Positions 1 to 7,324 of a DNA stretch of 40,247 nt are shown in pieces (within the stretch, counting starts at the first letter, position 1; each line of letters starts with the position of its first letter). Where the stretch lies: the NCBI GenBank assembly GCA_004558035.1, contig SFEJ01000020.1:1-40247 (forward strand), given 5' to 3'. A program made the position numbers and the translations under genes. This DNA comes from Opitutia bacterium (GTDB lineage Bacteria > Verrucomicrobiota > Verrucomicrobiae > Opitutales > UBA953). Below the pieces are notes generated by a model. It was not told the origin of the DNA. It made no database searches and worked only from the letters and a program-made list of their open reading frames with translations.

Positions 1-564
1 TCGCGCGACGCGTTCGGGCGATTCGTCGGCTACGTCTATTCCAAGGACGGCGCGGCGCAGCAGACGGTCTCCGCCGCCTACGACGCGGCGACGGGACGCG
101 TCGCGAGCGCGGGCTTCCTGCACGGCGGCGCGGAAAAGCTCTTCTCCTACGCGTATCTCGCGGGAACGGATCTGCTCGAAACGCTGACGTGCCCGAACAA
201 CATGAGCGCGAACTTCGCCTATGACGACGAGCGCGACCTGACGGTCGGGATCGCGCTCAAGCGCGGCGCGACGCTCGTCGCTCAGCGCGCTTACGCCTAC
301 GACGCGCTCGGGCGGCCGACCTCGCGCACGCTCGCCCGAGGCGGCTCGACGCGCACGGATTCCTTCGGCTACAACGCGCGGAGCGAGCTGACTTCCGCGA
401 CGCTCGGGAACGCCGCGTACGCCTACGCGTTCGACAACGTCGGCAACCGCGGCGCGGCGACCGAGGCGGGAACGCAGTTCGCCTACACGACGAACGAGCT
501 CAATCAGTGTCCGGCAATCGTCTCTTATTCCGGACAAAACCGCAGGAATGTTTTTTCTTCTTAG
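1..564 (+). CDS. RHS/YD-repeat protein, 3' part only (5' end outside window)
   Basis: Frame 1 is open from the first base, so the start lies upstream of the window. The visible 187 residues carry repeated YD-type units, for example YDAATGRV, YAYDALGRPTSRT, GYNARSELTSA and FDNVGNR, which are typical of RHS proteins, large cell-surface or secreted beta-cage shells that often carry C-terminal toxins. The familiar core segment NELNQ appears near the end, but the protein then stops after about 17 unrelated residues. The usual downstream RHS core with its YYDP..GRF..DP-type motif is missing. A stem (508-514 with 530-536) lies at the point where similarity stops. The 3' end therefore looks truncated, either a broken gene or a swapped tip. 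It faces the autotransporter gene convergently. The family is certain from the repeats; activity cannot be judged. Confidence 0.85.
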   Translation, partial: SRDAFGRFVGYVYSKDGAAQQTVSAAYDAATGRVASAGFLHGGAEKLFSYAYLAGTDLLETLTCPNNMSANFAYDDERDLTVGIALKRGATLVAQRAYAYDALGRPTSRTLARGGSTRTDSFGYNARSELTSATLGNAAYAYAFDNVGNRGAATEAGTQFAYTTNELNQCPAIVSYSGQNRRNVFSS

Positions 565-826
565 TAAAATTTAAAAACTCCGATTCCATGATGCTTCAGA
601 TTATTTTCGCCGTTCTTTTTTTCTTCGGGATTCCGCGTTTCGTTGCGGTTTTTCCGTCGTAATTCTGGCGGCGGCATTTGTGCTTTTGTCACTTTGGCGG
701 CGACGGAAGGACGGAGATTAGAGCGAAAATCCGGACGACTATTTCAGCCCCAGGCCTCTGCGGAACGTCTTTACGGCGATCCGCGGGAACGCGCGTCTTT
801 CGGCGCCGTCGTTTCTTCGCGCGCGC
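565..826. other. intergenic, low-GC stretch between convergent genes
   Basis: About 260 bases between the RHS stop and the autotransporter stop. The first 90 bases are A/T-rich with T runs that could end transcription from the RHS side. No credible reading frame, RNA gene or complete missing RHS C-terminus is visible on either strand. One copy of the GGGAACG motif is present at 785-791. Confidence 0.5.
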
Positions 827-3340
827 TCAGAAGCGCGAGTTCAGCCCGATCGAAAACGCCGTGGAGACGCCGCCCGAGGGCGACGCCTGGATGCGGCACG
901 CGGCGCCGAGCGTCCAGCTTTTTTCGATTTCGAAATCCATGCGCGGCGTGAACTCGAAGGCGGCGCGCTCGTCCACGGTCCCGCGGATCGTCGTCTCGGA
1001 ATTTTCGTAGGCGACGAAGCGCGACGTGATCTTCGGGTCGCGCCCGAGCTCGCCGACGAAGGCGAAATCCGCGCCGAGCGTGAGCGTGTCCCGCCCCGCG
1101 GGACGGCGGCGCAGCTTCTTTTCGACGCCGAATCCGAAGCGCGGGCGGAAGCTCGAGTAGCCGAACGCGTCGATCTCCAGCGCGGAATACGAGCCGCGTT
1201 CCCGCACGGTGTCCACGCGGACGTAATTGAAGTCGAAGCGCGCGAACGGGCGCAGCTCCCAGCCGTCGCCGAGATCCTCGCGCAGGCTCCACGCGATGAA
1301 GGCGCCCGCCTCGAGCCCGCCTTCCTCGGCGCGGTTCGTTCCCGTGCCCGTCTCGTGGTTGACGTCGTAATAGTGCACGGCGGCGGAGGCGCCGAAGAGC
1401 ACGTTCCAGCCCGCCTCCGCAGGCATCATGCCCGCGAAGACGCGCGCGCGGAACGCCGTGTCGGTGAACGTGCCGTCGGAAAAACCGTGCGGCGTCGCCG
1501 TCCCGCGGTGAATCGCGAGACTCGCGCCGACGAGGCGCTCGCCGTCCGCCCAGCGGTAGAAGCCGCCCATCACGCCCATGGAATCCGCGTCGTAGATCGG
1601 CGAGGAGACGCCGTCGTCGTTGCGGACGAACTCCGTCAGCACGGCGGAAAAATACTGCGTGTTCGCGGGAACGCTCAGTCCGTCCGGCGAATGCGGCGCG
1701 GAAAGCCCCGGCGCGAAGACGCGCTGCAGGTAATCGACTTCGAGGTTGGACTGATGCACCGCCATGCCCGAAAGCGCGCAGTGCGCCAGCGGAGAAAAAT
1801 TGTTCACTGTGTCCGAGAGCGCGTCGCCCATGGCGAGATTCACCGCCTGCCCGACCTCGTTCGGCCGGTTCAGCTCCGTCTGCGACGCGACGTAATCGAC
1901 GAACTCGGAAATGCCGTCGTGCTCGCGGAAGGCGCCGCGTTCCCGCAGCTTGCGGTTCTCGATGCTCGCGATTCCGTATTCGTTCCCGCCGATTCCGCCG
2001 ACGCCCGGCGAGACGAGCATCACGTTCTCCGAAGCCGAAACGATCTGAAAATCGCCGCGCACGTCGTCCGCGCGCAGGAAGACCGCGACCTTGCCCGGCG
2101 CGAGGTCCTCCGCGCCCTGCAGCACCAGCGTTCCCGCGAGATTGACGATTCCCGCCACCTCCGCGCGCCCGCAGCCGTTTTCCGTGAGCACGACGACCGT
2201 CCGCCCGCCGAGGTCGGTCGTGACGATCGAATACGTTTCCGTCTCCGCGTCGAAGCGGATTTCCTGCCGCACGGAATCGAAGTTCAAGTCCCCGCCGATC
2301 CGCAGCGTGCCGCCCGCGTAACCGAGATAAAGCGCGCCGCCGATCGTGGAGGCGTCGCCGAGCGAAATCTCGCCCGAGGCGACGTACTTGCCCTTCACGT
2401 TCACCGAGCCCGCCGTGCTCCCGTGGCCGCCGAAGGAACCGCCGTTGACGACGACTTCCGACGCGCGCGTCTCGAGCGCCTTTTCCGTTCCCGTGGCGAG
2501 CAGAGCCGTGCCCGCGTTGACGACGAGCCTGCCCGTGAAATCCAGCATCTCGCCGCGCAGCACGACGGAGGCGGAGCCGTCGAAGACGATTTCGCCCGCG
2601 CCGGAAACGCCGCCGTTCACGCCGACGTCCGTGCTCGAAACGTTGAAGCGCAGCGTCGAACCCGCGTCGAGCATCGTCGCGCCGGAAAGCCCGCCCGTGG
2701 CGCCGCCGTCGCCGACGCGCAGCTCCGCGCCGCCCGCGACGCGGATCGCGTCGAACTCCGTGTTCCCGGAAACGATCAGCGTTCCCGCGAGCACGCGCAG
2801 CTCCGCGCCCTCGGCGGAATTGAGCCGCACCGTGCCCGAGCCGACGTTTTCGACGACGCCGACGCGCCCGTTCACGTCGTGCCCCGAAATCGCGATGTTC
2901 GACGCCGTGGCGCCTTCAGCGACGCCGAAATCGCCGTTGCAGCTGAAGACCAGCGTCGCCGAATTCGAGATTTCAAGCCGGTTTCCGGAAAGCAGCTCCG
3001 CCTCGTCCGTGAACGTCAGCGAGCCGCCGCTCACGACGACGTAGCCCTCGAACGCGGCCGTGTCCGCGCCGAACTTCCCGTCGAAGCGGAGATCGCCCTC
3101 GCCCGACTTTTCGAAGGAGCCTTTGCCCGAAAGCGTTCCCGCGAACGCGCCGTCGATGCCCTGCGCGAAGGTGAGGCGGACGTTTTCCGCCACGGCGAAA
3201 TCCGCCGAATACGCGGACGAAAACTCGTCGACGTCGCGGATCGTCGTGCGGACGGAAATCTCTTCCGCGCTCAAAAAGCCCGAAGCGAAGGCGACGCCCG
3301 CGGCGCAAAGAAACGGCAATGCAAATTTCGGTCGGAACAT
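827..3340 (-). CDS. autotransporter with beta-strand-repeat passenger and C-terminal beta-barrel
   Basis: The protein has 837 residues. A signal peptide (about 1-25, ending near FLSAEE) directs export. Residues about 30-480 are a low-complexity passenger rich in G, S, V and A with units such as GAFAGTLSGKGSFEKSGEGDL and TGRLVVNAGTALLATG, typical of the autotransporter-associated beta strand repeat (PF12951) that forms a beta helix. Residues about 560-837 alternate aromatic and polar residues and end in SIGLNSRF with a terminal phenylalanine, as expected for an autotransporter barrel (PF03797) recognised by the BAM machinery. This implies type Va secretion through the outer membrane. The passenger ligand cannot be named. 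A promoter-like TCGACA-17-TACGCT lies just upstream. The gene stands alone and converges on the RHS gene. Confidence 0.9.
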   Translation of the reverse strand: MFRPKFALPFLCAAGVAFASGFLSAEEISVRTTIRDVDEFSSAYSADFAVAENVRLTFAQGIDGAFAGTLSGKGSFEKSGEGDLRFDGKFGADTAAFEGYVVVSGGSLTFTDEAELLSGNRLEISNSATLVFSCNGDFGVAEGATASNIAISGHDVNGRVGVVENVGSGTVRLNSAEGAELRVLAGTLIVSGNTEFDAIRVAGGAELRVGDGGATGGLSGATMLDAGSTLRFNVSSTDVGVNGGVSGAGEIVFDGSASVVLRGEMLDFTGRLVVNAGTALLATGTEKALETRASEVVVNGGSFGGHGSTAGSVNVKGKYVASGEISLGDASTIGGALYLGYAGGTLRIGGDLNFDSVRQEIRFDAETETYSIVTTDLGGRTVVVLTENGCGRAEVAGIVNLAGTLVLQGAEDLAPGKVAVFLRADDVRGDFQIVSASENVMLVSPGVGGIGGNEYGIASIENRKLRERGAFREHDGISEFVDYVASQTELNRPNEVGQAVNLAMGDALSDTVNNFSPLAHCALSGMAVHQSNLEVDYLQRVFAPGLSAPHSPDGLSVPANTQYFSAVLTEFVRNDDGVSSPIYDADSMGVMGGFYRWADGERLVGASLAIHRGTATPHGFSDGTFTDTAFRARVFAGMMPAEAGWNVLFGASAAVHYYDVNHETGTGTNRAEEGGLEAGAFIAWSLREDLGDGWELRPFARFDFNYVRVDTVRERGSYSALEIDAFGYSSFRPRFGFGVEKKLRRRPAGRDTLTLGADFAFVGELGRDPKITSRFVAYENSETTIRGTVDERAAFEFTPRMDFEIEKSWTLGAACRIQASPSGGVSTAFSIGLNSRF

Positions 3341-3358
3341 AAAAAATTCGAGTGTGCG

Positions 3359-3387
3359 AGCGTAAAGGACACGCCCGAAAATGTCGA
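3359..3387 (-). promoter_or_regulatory. putative promoter of the autotransporter gene
   Basis: Read on the minus strand, TCGACA (3387-3382) and TACGCT (3364-3359) are separated by 17 bases and lie about 19 bases before the ATG. The -35 match to TTGACA is good and the -10 match is modest. Confidence 0.35.
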
Positions 3388-3440
3388 GGGCGGACGCGCC
3401 CCGAGCGCCCTCAGCCCGCGGACGAGCACGGAGAAACGCG

Positions 3441-3500
3441 GATTATTTGAAATACACTTTAAATAATTCGGAGATTATTTGAAATGCGCTTTAAATAATC
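3441..3500. repeat. tandem AT-rich dyad pair
   Basis: Two 28-base units (3441-3468 and 3473-3500) share 24-25 positions. Each has arms ATTATTT and AAATAAT around a short spacer, so each can form a small hairpin or present a symmetric protein-binding site. The second unit overlaps the stop codon of the SDR gene. The pair may be that operon's terminator or an operator for the divergently read autotransporter. It is far more AT-rich than its surroundings. Confidence 0.6.
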
Positions 3501-4254
3501 AGCGGAGGGAGAGGCCGCCGTCGACGACGAGGCGCGTTCCCGTGATCCACGCGGCGGCGTCGGAAAGCAGGTAGCGCGCGGCGTGCGCGATTTCCTCGGG
3601 CCTGCCGGCGCGCCCGAGCGGACAGGACGCGACGCCGAGCTTCCCGACGTCCGCGCCGACGCTCGCGTGAATCGGCGTGTCGACGACGCCGGGGCAGATG
3701 CAGTTCACGCGCGTCCGCTGGTACGCGAGCTCGATCGCCATCACTTCGGCGGCGGCGCAGAGCGCGCTCTTCGACGCGGCGTAGGCGGTCTGCCCGATCG
3801 CAGCGGAGCCCGTTCCCGCGACGGAGGAAATGAAGACGATCGACGCGCCGTCGCGAATCATTCCCTTCTTCAGCAGGCGGCGCGTCAGCTCGAGCGGAAT
3901 CCGCGTGTTGAGCGCGAGGAGCTTTTCGAAAAGTTCCGGCTTCGTGAACGCGAACGGACGCAGCGCCGAAATTCCCGCCGCGTGAACGACGCCGTCGTAG
4001 GGCGCGGGGCACGCGCAGAGCAGATTTTCGAAGTCCTTTTCGACGGTCAGGTCGGCGACGCAGAACGTGGAATACGCGCCGCGCGGCCGCGGGAACGCGT
4101 CGCACGTCGCTTCGAGCCGCGCGGGATCGCGTCCCGTGGCGACGACGGACGCGCCGGCGCGCGCGCATTCGATCGCGCAGGCGCGACCGATGCCGGACGA
4201 GGCGCCGGTGACGAGAATGATTTTTCCTTCGAGAGAGAACGTTTTGTCGGTCAT
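3499..4254 (-). CDS. SDR-family NAD(P)-dependent oxidoreductase (FabG-like)
   Basis: At 251 residues it has classical short-chain dehydrogenase length. The N-terminal Rossmann motif TGASSGIG follows KIILV. The catalytic serine lies in FISSVAG, and Tyr158 with Lys162 form the YxxxK pair in YAASK. PG..DTPI follows, as in FabG-like reductases. It probably reduces a 3-oxoacyl or other keto intermediate with NADPH. It lies 15 bases downstream of an acyl carrier protein gene and the NeuD-type transferase, so the substrate may be carried on that ACP rather than being part of primary fatty acid synthesis. The precise substrate cannot be read from the sequence. No Shine-Dalgarno sequence precedes the ATG. 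Confidence 0.9.
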   Translation of the reverse strand: MTDKTFSLEGKIILVTGASSGIGRACAIECARAGASVVATGRDPARLEATCDAFPRPRGAYSTFCVADLTVEKDFENLLCACPAPYDGVVHAAGISALRPFAFTKPELFEKLLALNTRIPLELTRRLLKKGMIRDGASIVFISSVAGTGSAAIGQTAYAASKSALCAAAEVMAIELAYQRTRVNCICPGVVDTPIHASVGADVGKLGVASCPLGRAGRPEEIAHAARYLLSDAAAWITGTRLVVDGGLSLR

Positions 4255-4269
4255 GGTTTTATCCGGCGT

Positions 4270-4500
4270 TCAAAGCTGTTTCGCGACGACGGCGGCGAGC
4301 CCGCCGAGCGTCTCCGCGTCGCGGATGTCCGTGCTTTTCAGAAGCACGTCGTATTCGTCCTCGACGAGCGCGATGAGCGAGAGCGCGAGCAGCGAGTTCC
4401 AGTCCGGAAGCTCCTTGAAGCGCGTTTCCGCGGAGAGCGTCTCGCGCGGCGTCTTTCTGAGCAGCGAAGCGAAGTCATCGACGAATTTCTGCGTATCCAT
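4270..4500 (-). CDS. acyl carrier protein
   Basis: A small acidic four-helix-type protein of 76 residues. The segment DWNSLLALSLIA holds the serine (in W-N-S-L) that would receive 4'-phosphopantetheine, in place of the textbook DSL of AcpP. The ATG at 4500 is preferred; an in-frame TTG two codons upstream (4506) is the alternative. The modified DSL motif and the neighbouring SDR and NeuD-type genes suggest a dedicated ACP for a modification or polysaccharide-related pathway rather than the housekeeping AcpP. A holo-ACP synthase gene lies upstream on the same strand (6863-7303) and could activate it. Confidence 0.88.
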   Translation of the reverse strand: MDTQKFVDDFASLLRKTPRETLSAETRFKELPDWNSLLALSLIALVEDEYDVLLKSTDIRDAETLGGLAAVVAKQL

Positions 4501-4516
4501 TTTCAAATTACTTTGT

Positions 4517-5158
4517 TCAGATCTTGAAGAGCACGGCGGGATTACCGACGTAGGTGGAGGCGCTTTTCGCGGGGCGGAAAAGCACGGAGTTCGCGCCGAG
4601 CGTCACGTCGTCGCCGACGGGAACGCCCTGCAGCACGACGGAGGCGACGCCGAAGAAATTGCGGTCGCCGACGCGCACGTTCCCGGAAACGCGCACGCAG
4701 GGATTGAACATGTTGAAGCTGCCGATGCGGGTGTCGTGCCCGACGTAGATCTGCGTGTTGAAGAGGTTGAAGTCGCCGAGCTCGACGTCGCACGAAATCG
4801 AGGAATGGTGCGAAATCAGGTTGCCGCGTCCGAGCTTCAGCGTCTCGGGGTCGAGAACGCGCGCGGTCGGCGCGACGACGTTCGGGAACGCGACGTTCGG
4901 GTTCGTGATTTTTCCGAAAAGCGATTCGACGACGCGCGGCGAGGCGACGGCGAAGACGACGGAAAGCTCGCCGGCGCGCGCGTTGAGCGCGTCCATGCCG
5001 CCGAGCGTTTCGCCCGCGCGCAGGCGCGTTCCCGCGGGAACGGCGTCGTCGAAAAAACCGACGAAGTCCCACGTCGGCGAGACTTCGTTGATTTCGCGGA
5101 GCAGGCAGGCGGTCTCGCGACCGAAGCCGCCGGCGCCGTAAATGGCGATCGGTTTCAT
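4517..5158 (-). CDS. NeuD/PglD-type sugar O-acyltransferase (left-handed beta helix)
   Basis: The 213-residue protein starts MKPIAIYGAGGFG, the nucleotide-sugar-binding N-terminal domain found in NeuD and PglD proteins. The C-terminal half has hexapeptide repeats (VELGDFNLFN, IGSFNMFNP, VRVGDRNFFG, VPVGDDVTLGANS) that form a left-handed beta helix and bind acetyl-CoA or another acyl donor. The HHSSIS and VGHDTRIG segments match the region carrying the catalytic histidine. I set the start at this ATG rather than an in-frame one 29 codons upstream because family similarity begins here. It leads a three-gene unit with ACP and SDR (gaps of about 16 bases), so it may move an acyl group from the ACP to a sugar. 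That role is inference. A perfect inverted pair of the window's iterated motif lies inside (5027-5042). Confidence 0.88.
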   Translation of the reverse strand: MKPIAIYGAGGFGRETACLLREINEVSPTWDFVGFFDDAVPAGTRLRAGETLGGMDALNARAGELSVVFAVASPRVVESLFGKITNPNVAFPNVVAPTARVLDPETLKLGRGNLISHHSSISCDVELGDFNLFNTQIYVGHDTRIGSFNMFNPCVRVSGNVRVGDRNFFGVASVVLQGVPVGDDVTLGANSVLFRPAKSASTYVGNPAVLFKI

Positions 5159-5219
5159 GGGGAGAAATTCTGCCTCAGCGCGCGCGAGGCTTAAAGCGAA
5201 AAATCCGCGGGAGAAAGCG

Positions 5220-5263
5220 ACGAGGTTACGGAAGTTATGAGGCAATGAACTTCATAACCTCGT
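5220..5263. terminator. interrupted hairpin between coaX and the NeuD-type gene
   Basis: The arms ACGAGGTTA (5220-5228) and TAACCTCGT (5255-5263) pair perfectly. An inner stem GAAGTT (5231-5236) with AACTTC (5248-5253) closes an 11-base loop. It lies 16 bases after the coaX stop when read on the minus strand. There is no strong T run, so it may be a weak terminator, a processing site or a regulatory leader of the downstream three-gene unit. Confidence 0.45.
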
Positions 5264-5279
5264 GACCGCCGCAACTTCA

Positions 5280-6065
5280 TCACCTCATGGAACGCAAAAA
5301 CGCCTCTTCCAGTCCCTGCACGGTGATGAACGGCGTCCAATGGACGCGGTCCTTCCACGCGCGCGGGAGAATGCCGGCGCAGCCGCCCGTGGCGAGAATC
5401 GTGGGCTCGGGAACGCCGTCCTTCTTCAGGCGCTCGAGCACGGTCTCGAGCAGCGCGCCGATCATTCCCGCGAAGCCGACGGCGCAGCCGAAACGCATCG
5501 CCGCGAGCGTCGATTTGCCGACGGCGTCGGCGTCTTCGGCGAGAAGCAGGTCGCGCGGCTCCAGCGCGGGCAGCAGCGCGGTCTGCTCGTGCAGATAGCG
5601 CGTCATGACGCCGATTCCGGGCGCGATGATGCCGCCCTCGTAGCCGAGCTCGGAAAGAATGTCGAACGTGACCGCCGTGCCCATGTCGATGATGACCGCG
5701 GGCGCGCCGAAACGCGCCTGCGCGCCGATGCAGTTGGCGAGGCGGTCGGGGCCGACTTCCTGCGGCGTCGGGTAGTGGATGCCCAGCCCGGGGCAGTTGC
5801 CGTGATAGACGCGGCAGACGGGCAGCGGCGTGCAGTTCTTCAGCGCGAGCTCCAGCCGCTCCGTCGCGGCGGGAACGACGCTGCAGAAGGAGATGCCGTC
5901 GGGCGCGAGCGCGCGGATTTTTTCCGAGGCGAGCAGCGCGGGAACGCCGTCGGCGGCGCTGGAGAGGCGGCGCGTGTCCAGCTCGCCGCAGACGAGCGAG
6001 CGGCGGTTTTCGAGCACGGCGTAATGCGTGTGCGTGTTTCCGACGTCGAGGCAGAGGATGCGCAT
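5280..6065 (-). CDS. coaX: type III pantothenate kinase
   Basis: The 261-residue protein begins MRILCLDVGNTHTHYAV, the ASKHA phosphate-binding loop of CoaX. GPDRLANCIGA and DMGTAVTFD (second phosphate loop with the substrate-binding aspartate) follow in the right order, with GGIIAPG downstream. It phosphorylates pantothenate as the first step of coenzyme A synthesis in the cytoplasm. Length and motif order match the family. It follows the EpsI-domain gene by 46 bases in a minus-strand run that also holds acpS, which uses CoA to load acyl carrier proteins, so the grouping makes metabolic sense. Confidence 0.95.
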   Translation of the reverse strand: MRILCLDVGNTHTHYAVLENRRSLVCGELDTRRLSSAADGVPALLASEKIRALAPDGISFCSVVPAATERLELALKNCTPLPVCRVYHGNCPGLGIHYPTPQEVGPDRLANCIGAQARFGAPAVIIDMGTAVTFDILSELGYEGGIIAPGIGVMTRYLHEQTALLPALEPRDLLLAEDADAVGKSTLAAMRFGCAVGFAGMIGALLETVLERLKKDGVPEPTILATGGCAGILPRAWKDRVHWTPFITVQGLEEAFLRSMR

Positions 6066-6111
6066 GGGAAGACGTTTTGGAGGTTGGTTTCGAGAGAAAA
6101 ACGGGCGGCGC

Positions 6112-6861
6112 TCAAGTCCCGGAATCGCCGTCCCAGCCGCGGTCCGCGAAGATGCCGAGCGCGTCGAGCCGCAGCATGAACTCGGCGAAATCCGGATTCG
6201 CCAGTACAGCGTCCAGGTCCTGATCTTCGAAAGAGACGCGCACGAAAATCTGTTCCGCGCGCTGGTTCAGCCCGAGGCGGCGCAGGTCCTCGATGCGTTT
6301 CGGCAGGCGGAAGATCACGCCCGCGAAGCCCTCGCGCCAGCCCTGCCGGTGGTCCTTGTAGGCGTGGACTTCGCCGTTGACGAGGTGCCAGAACATGACG
6401 GGCAGCTTCATGCCTTCGCGCTCGTAGCGGCCGAGCTCGTAGGGGCGCAGCTCGCGCCCGCCGAGACGCGTTCCCGCGACGCCGAATTCGCGCCCGACGC
6501 GCGTCCAGCCGTTGTCCACCCAGCATGCGTCGGGGTTGTGGCCGCCGGCGTCGATGGGCGATTTTTTCCCGGGCTTCCAGTACGCCGCGTAGAACGTGAT
6601 CGCGAGCGGGCCTTTCTCGTAGCGCCGCGAAACGCACTGGTCGAAACGGAGCAGATTGCGCACGTAGTCGATCATGCCCTGCGTGGAGCCGATCGGCACT
6701 TCCGAAACCGTCCAGCCGTCGAGCTTCGCCGGCGCGATTTCGTCGAGGCTGCGAGTGAAGCGCGGCGTCGTTTCCGTGAAGAATTTGACGTAGCCGACCG
6801 TTCCCGCGACCGCGAGAACGAAAAGCGCGAGGAGCGCGAAGAGGATTTTTTTGAGTTTCAT
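6112..6861 (-). CDS. exosortase-associated EpsI-domain (DUF3485-like) protein
   Basis: The 249-residue protein has a single N-terminal membrane segment (about residues 5-26) and then a periplasmic domain. The order of a YEKGPLAITFYAAYWKPG segment, HNPDACWVDNGW and FWHLVNGE resembles the EpsI/DUF3485 domain, which is found next to or fused with exosortases in bacteria that sort PEP-CTERM-like proteins and make exopolysaccharide. No exosortase gene lies in this window. It starts one base after the acpS stop, so the two are probably co-transcribed. Role: envelope or exopolysaccharide assembly, by family association only. The call rests on the HxP..C...GW pattern. Confidence 0.72.
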   Translation of the reverse strand: MKLKKILFALLALFVLAVAGTVGYVKFFTETTPRFTRSLDEIAPAKLDGWTVSEVPIGSTQGMIDYVRNLLRFDQCVSRRYEKGPLAITFYAAYWKPGKKSPIDAGGHNPDACWVDNGWTRVGREFGVAGTRLGGRELRPYELGRYEREGMKLPVMFWHLVNGEVHAYKDHRQGWREGFAGVIFRLPKRIEDLRRLGLNQRAEQIFVRVSFEDQDLDAVLANPDFAEFMLRLDALGIFADRGWDGDSGT

Positions 6862-6862
6862 T

Positions 6863-7303
6863 TCAGCGAATCAGAATCACGACGGCTTCGGCGAATTCCG
6901 CCGTGTGCGTCAGGGAAACCAGCGCGTCCGCGGCGCCGGCGTTTTCGAGGGCGGCGCGCCCGCGCGCGGAAAAGACGGCGCGCGGCTCGCCGCGTTCTCC
7001 GCAAAGCACGGAAAAATCCGTCAGCCCGACTTCCGCGCCGACGCCCGTGCCGAGCGCCTTGGAAAACGCCTCCTTCGCGGCCCAGCGCGCGGCGAAGCTT
7101 TCCCACGCGTGCGCGCCGCGGGAACGGCACAGCGCGCGCTCCTCCGGCGAAAAGACTTTTTCGAGAAAGGCGTCCCCGCTGCGCCCGATCGCGGCGCGCA
7201 CGCGCGCGACGGATTCCAGGTCGATCCCGACGCCGACGACGTTCGTTCCCGCGGGAACCTTCACCGCGGCGCCGACGCCGATCTTCTCCGGAAATTTTTC
7301 CAT
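6863..7303 (-). CDS. acpS: holo-[acyl-carrier-protein] synthase
   Basis: It transfers 4'-phosphopantetheine from CoA to the serine of acyl carrier proteins. The 146 residues include the family motifs GIDLESV (26-32, metal-binding aspartate), FSPEE, RWAAKEAFSKALGTG and SLTHT. About 20 extra N-terminal residues precede the conserved core, so the true start may lie a little downstream. It follows pdxJ by about 20 bases, the same order as pdxJ-acpS in Escherichia coli. The EpsI-domain gene follows directly. Substrates may include both the housekeeping ACP and the ACP encoded at 4270-4500. Confidence 0.93.
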   Translation of the reverse strand: MEKFPEKIGVGAAVKVPAGTNVVGVGIDLESVARVRAAIGRSGDAFLEKVFSPEERALCRSRGAHAWESFAARWAAKEAFSKALGTGVGAEVGLTDFSVLCGERGEPRAVFSARGRAALENAGAADALVSLTHTAEFAEAVVILIR

Positions 7304-7324
7304 GCGGGAACGCGCGCGGAAACC

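Noticed and set aside
1355..3466. A 703-codon open frame on the plus strand opposite the autotransporter, and many similar long frames elsewhere
   Set aside because: High GC leaves few stop codons in antisense frames. The translations are Arg/Ala/His-rich without domains, while the opposite strand encodes clear family proteins.
4500..4506. TTG start two codons upstream for the acyl carrier protein
   Set aside because: The ATG gives a normal ACP length and no Shine-Dalgarno sequence supports the TTG.
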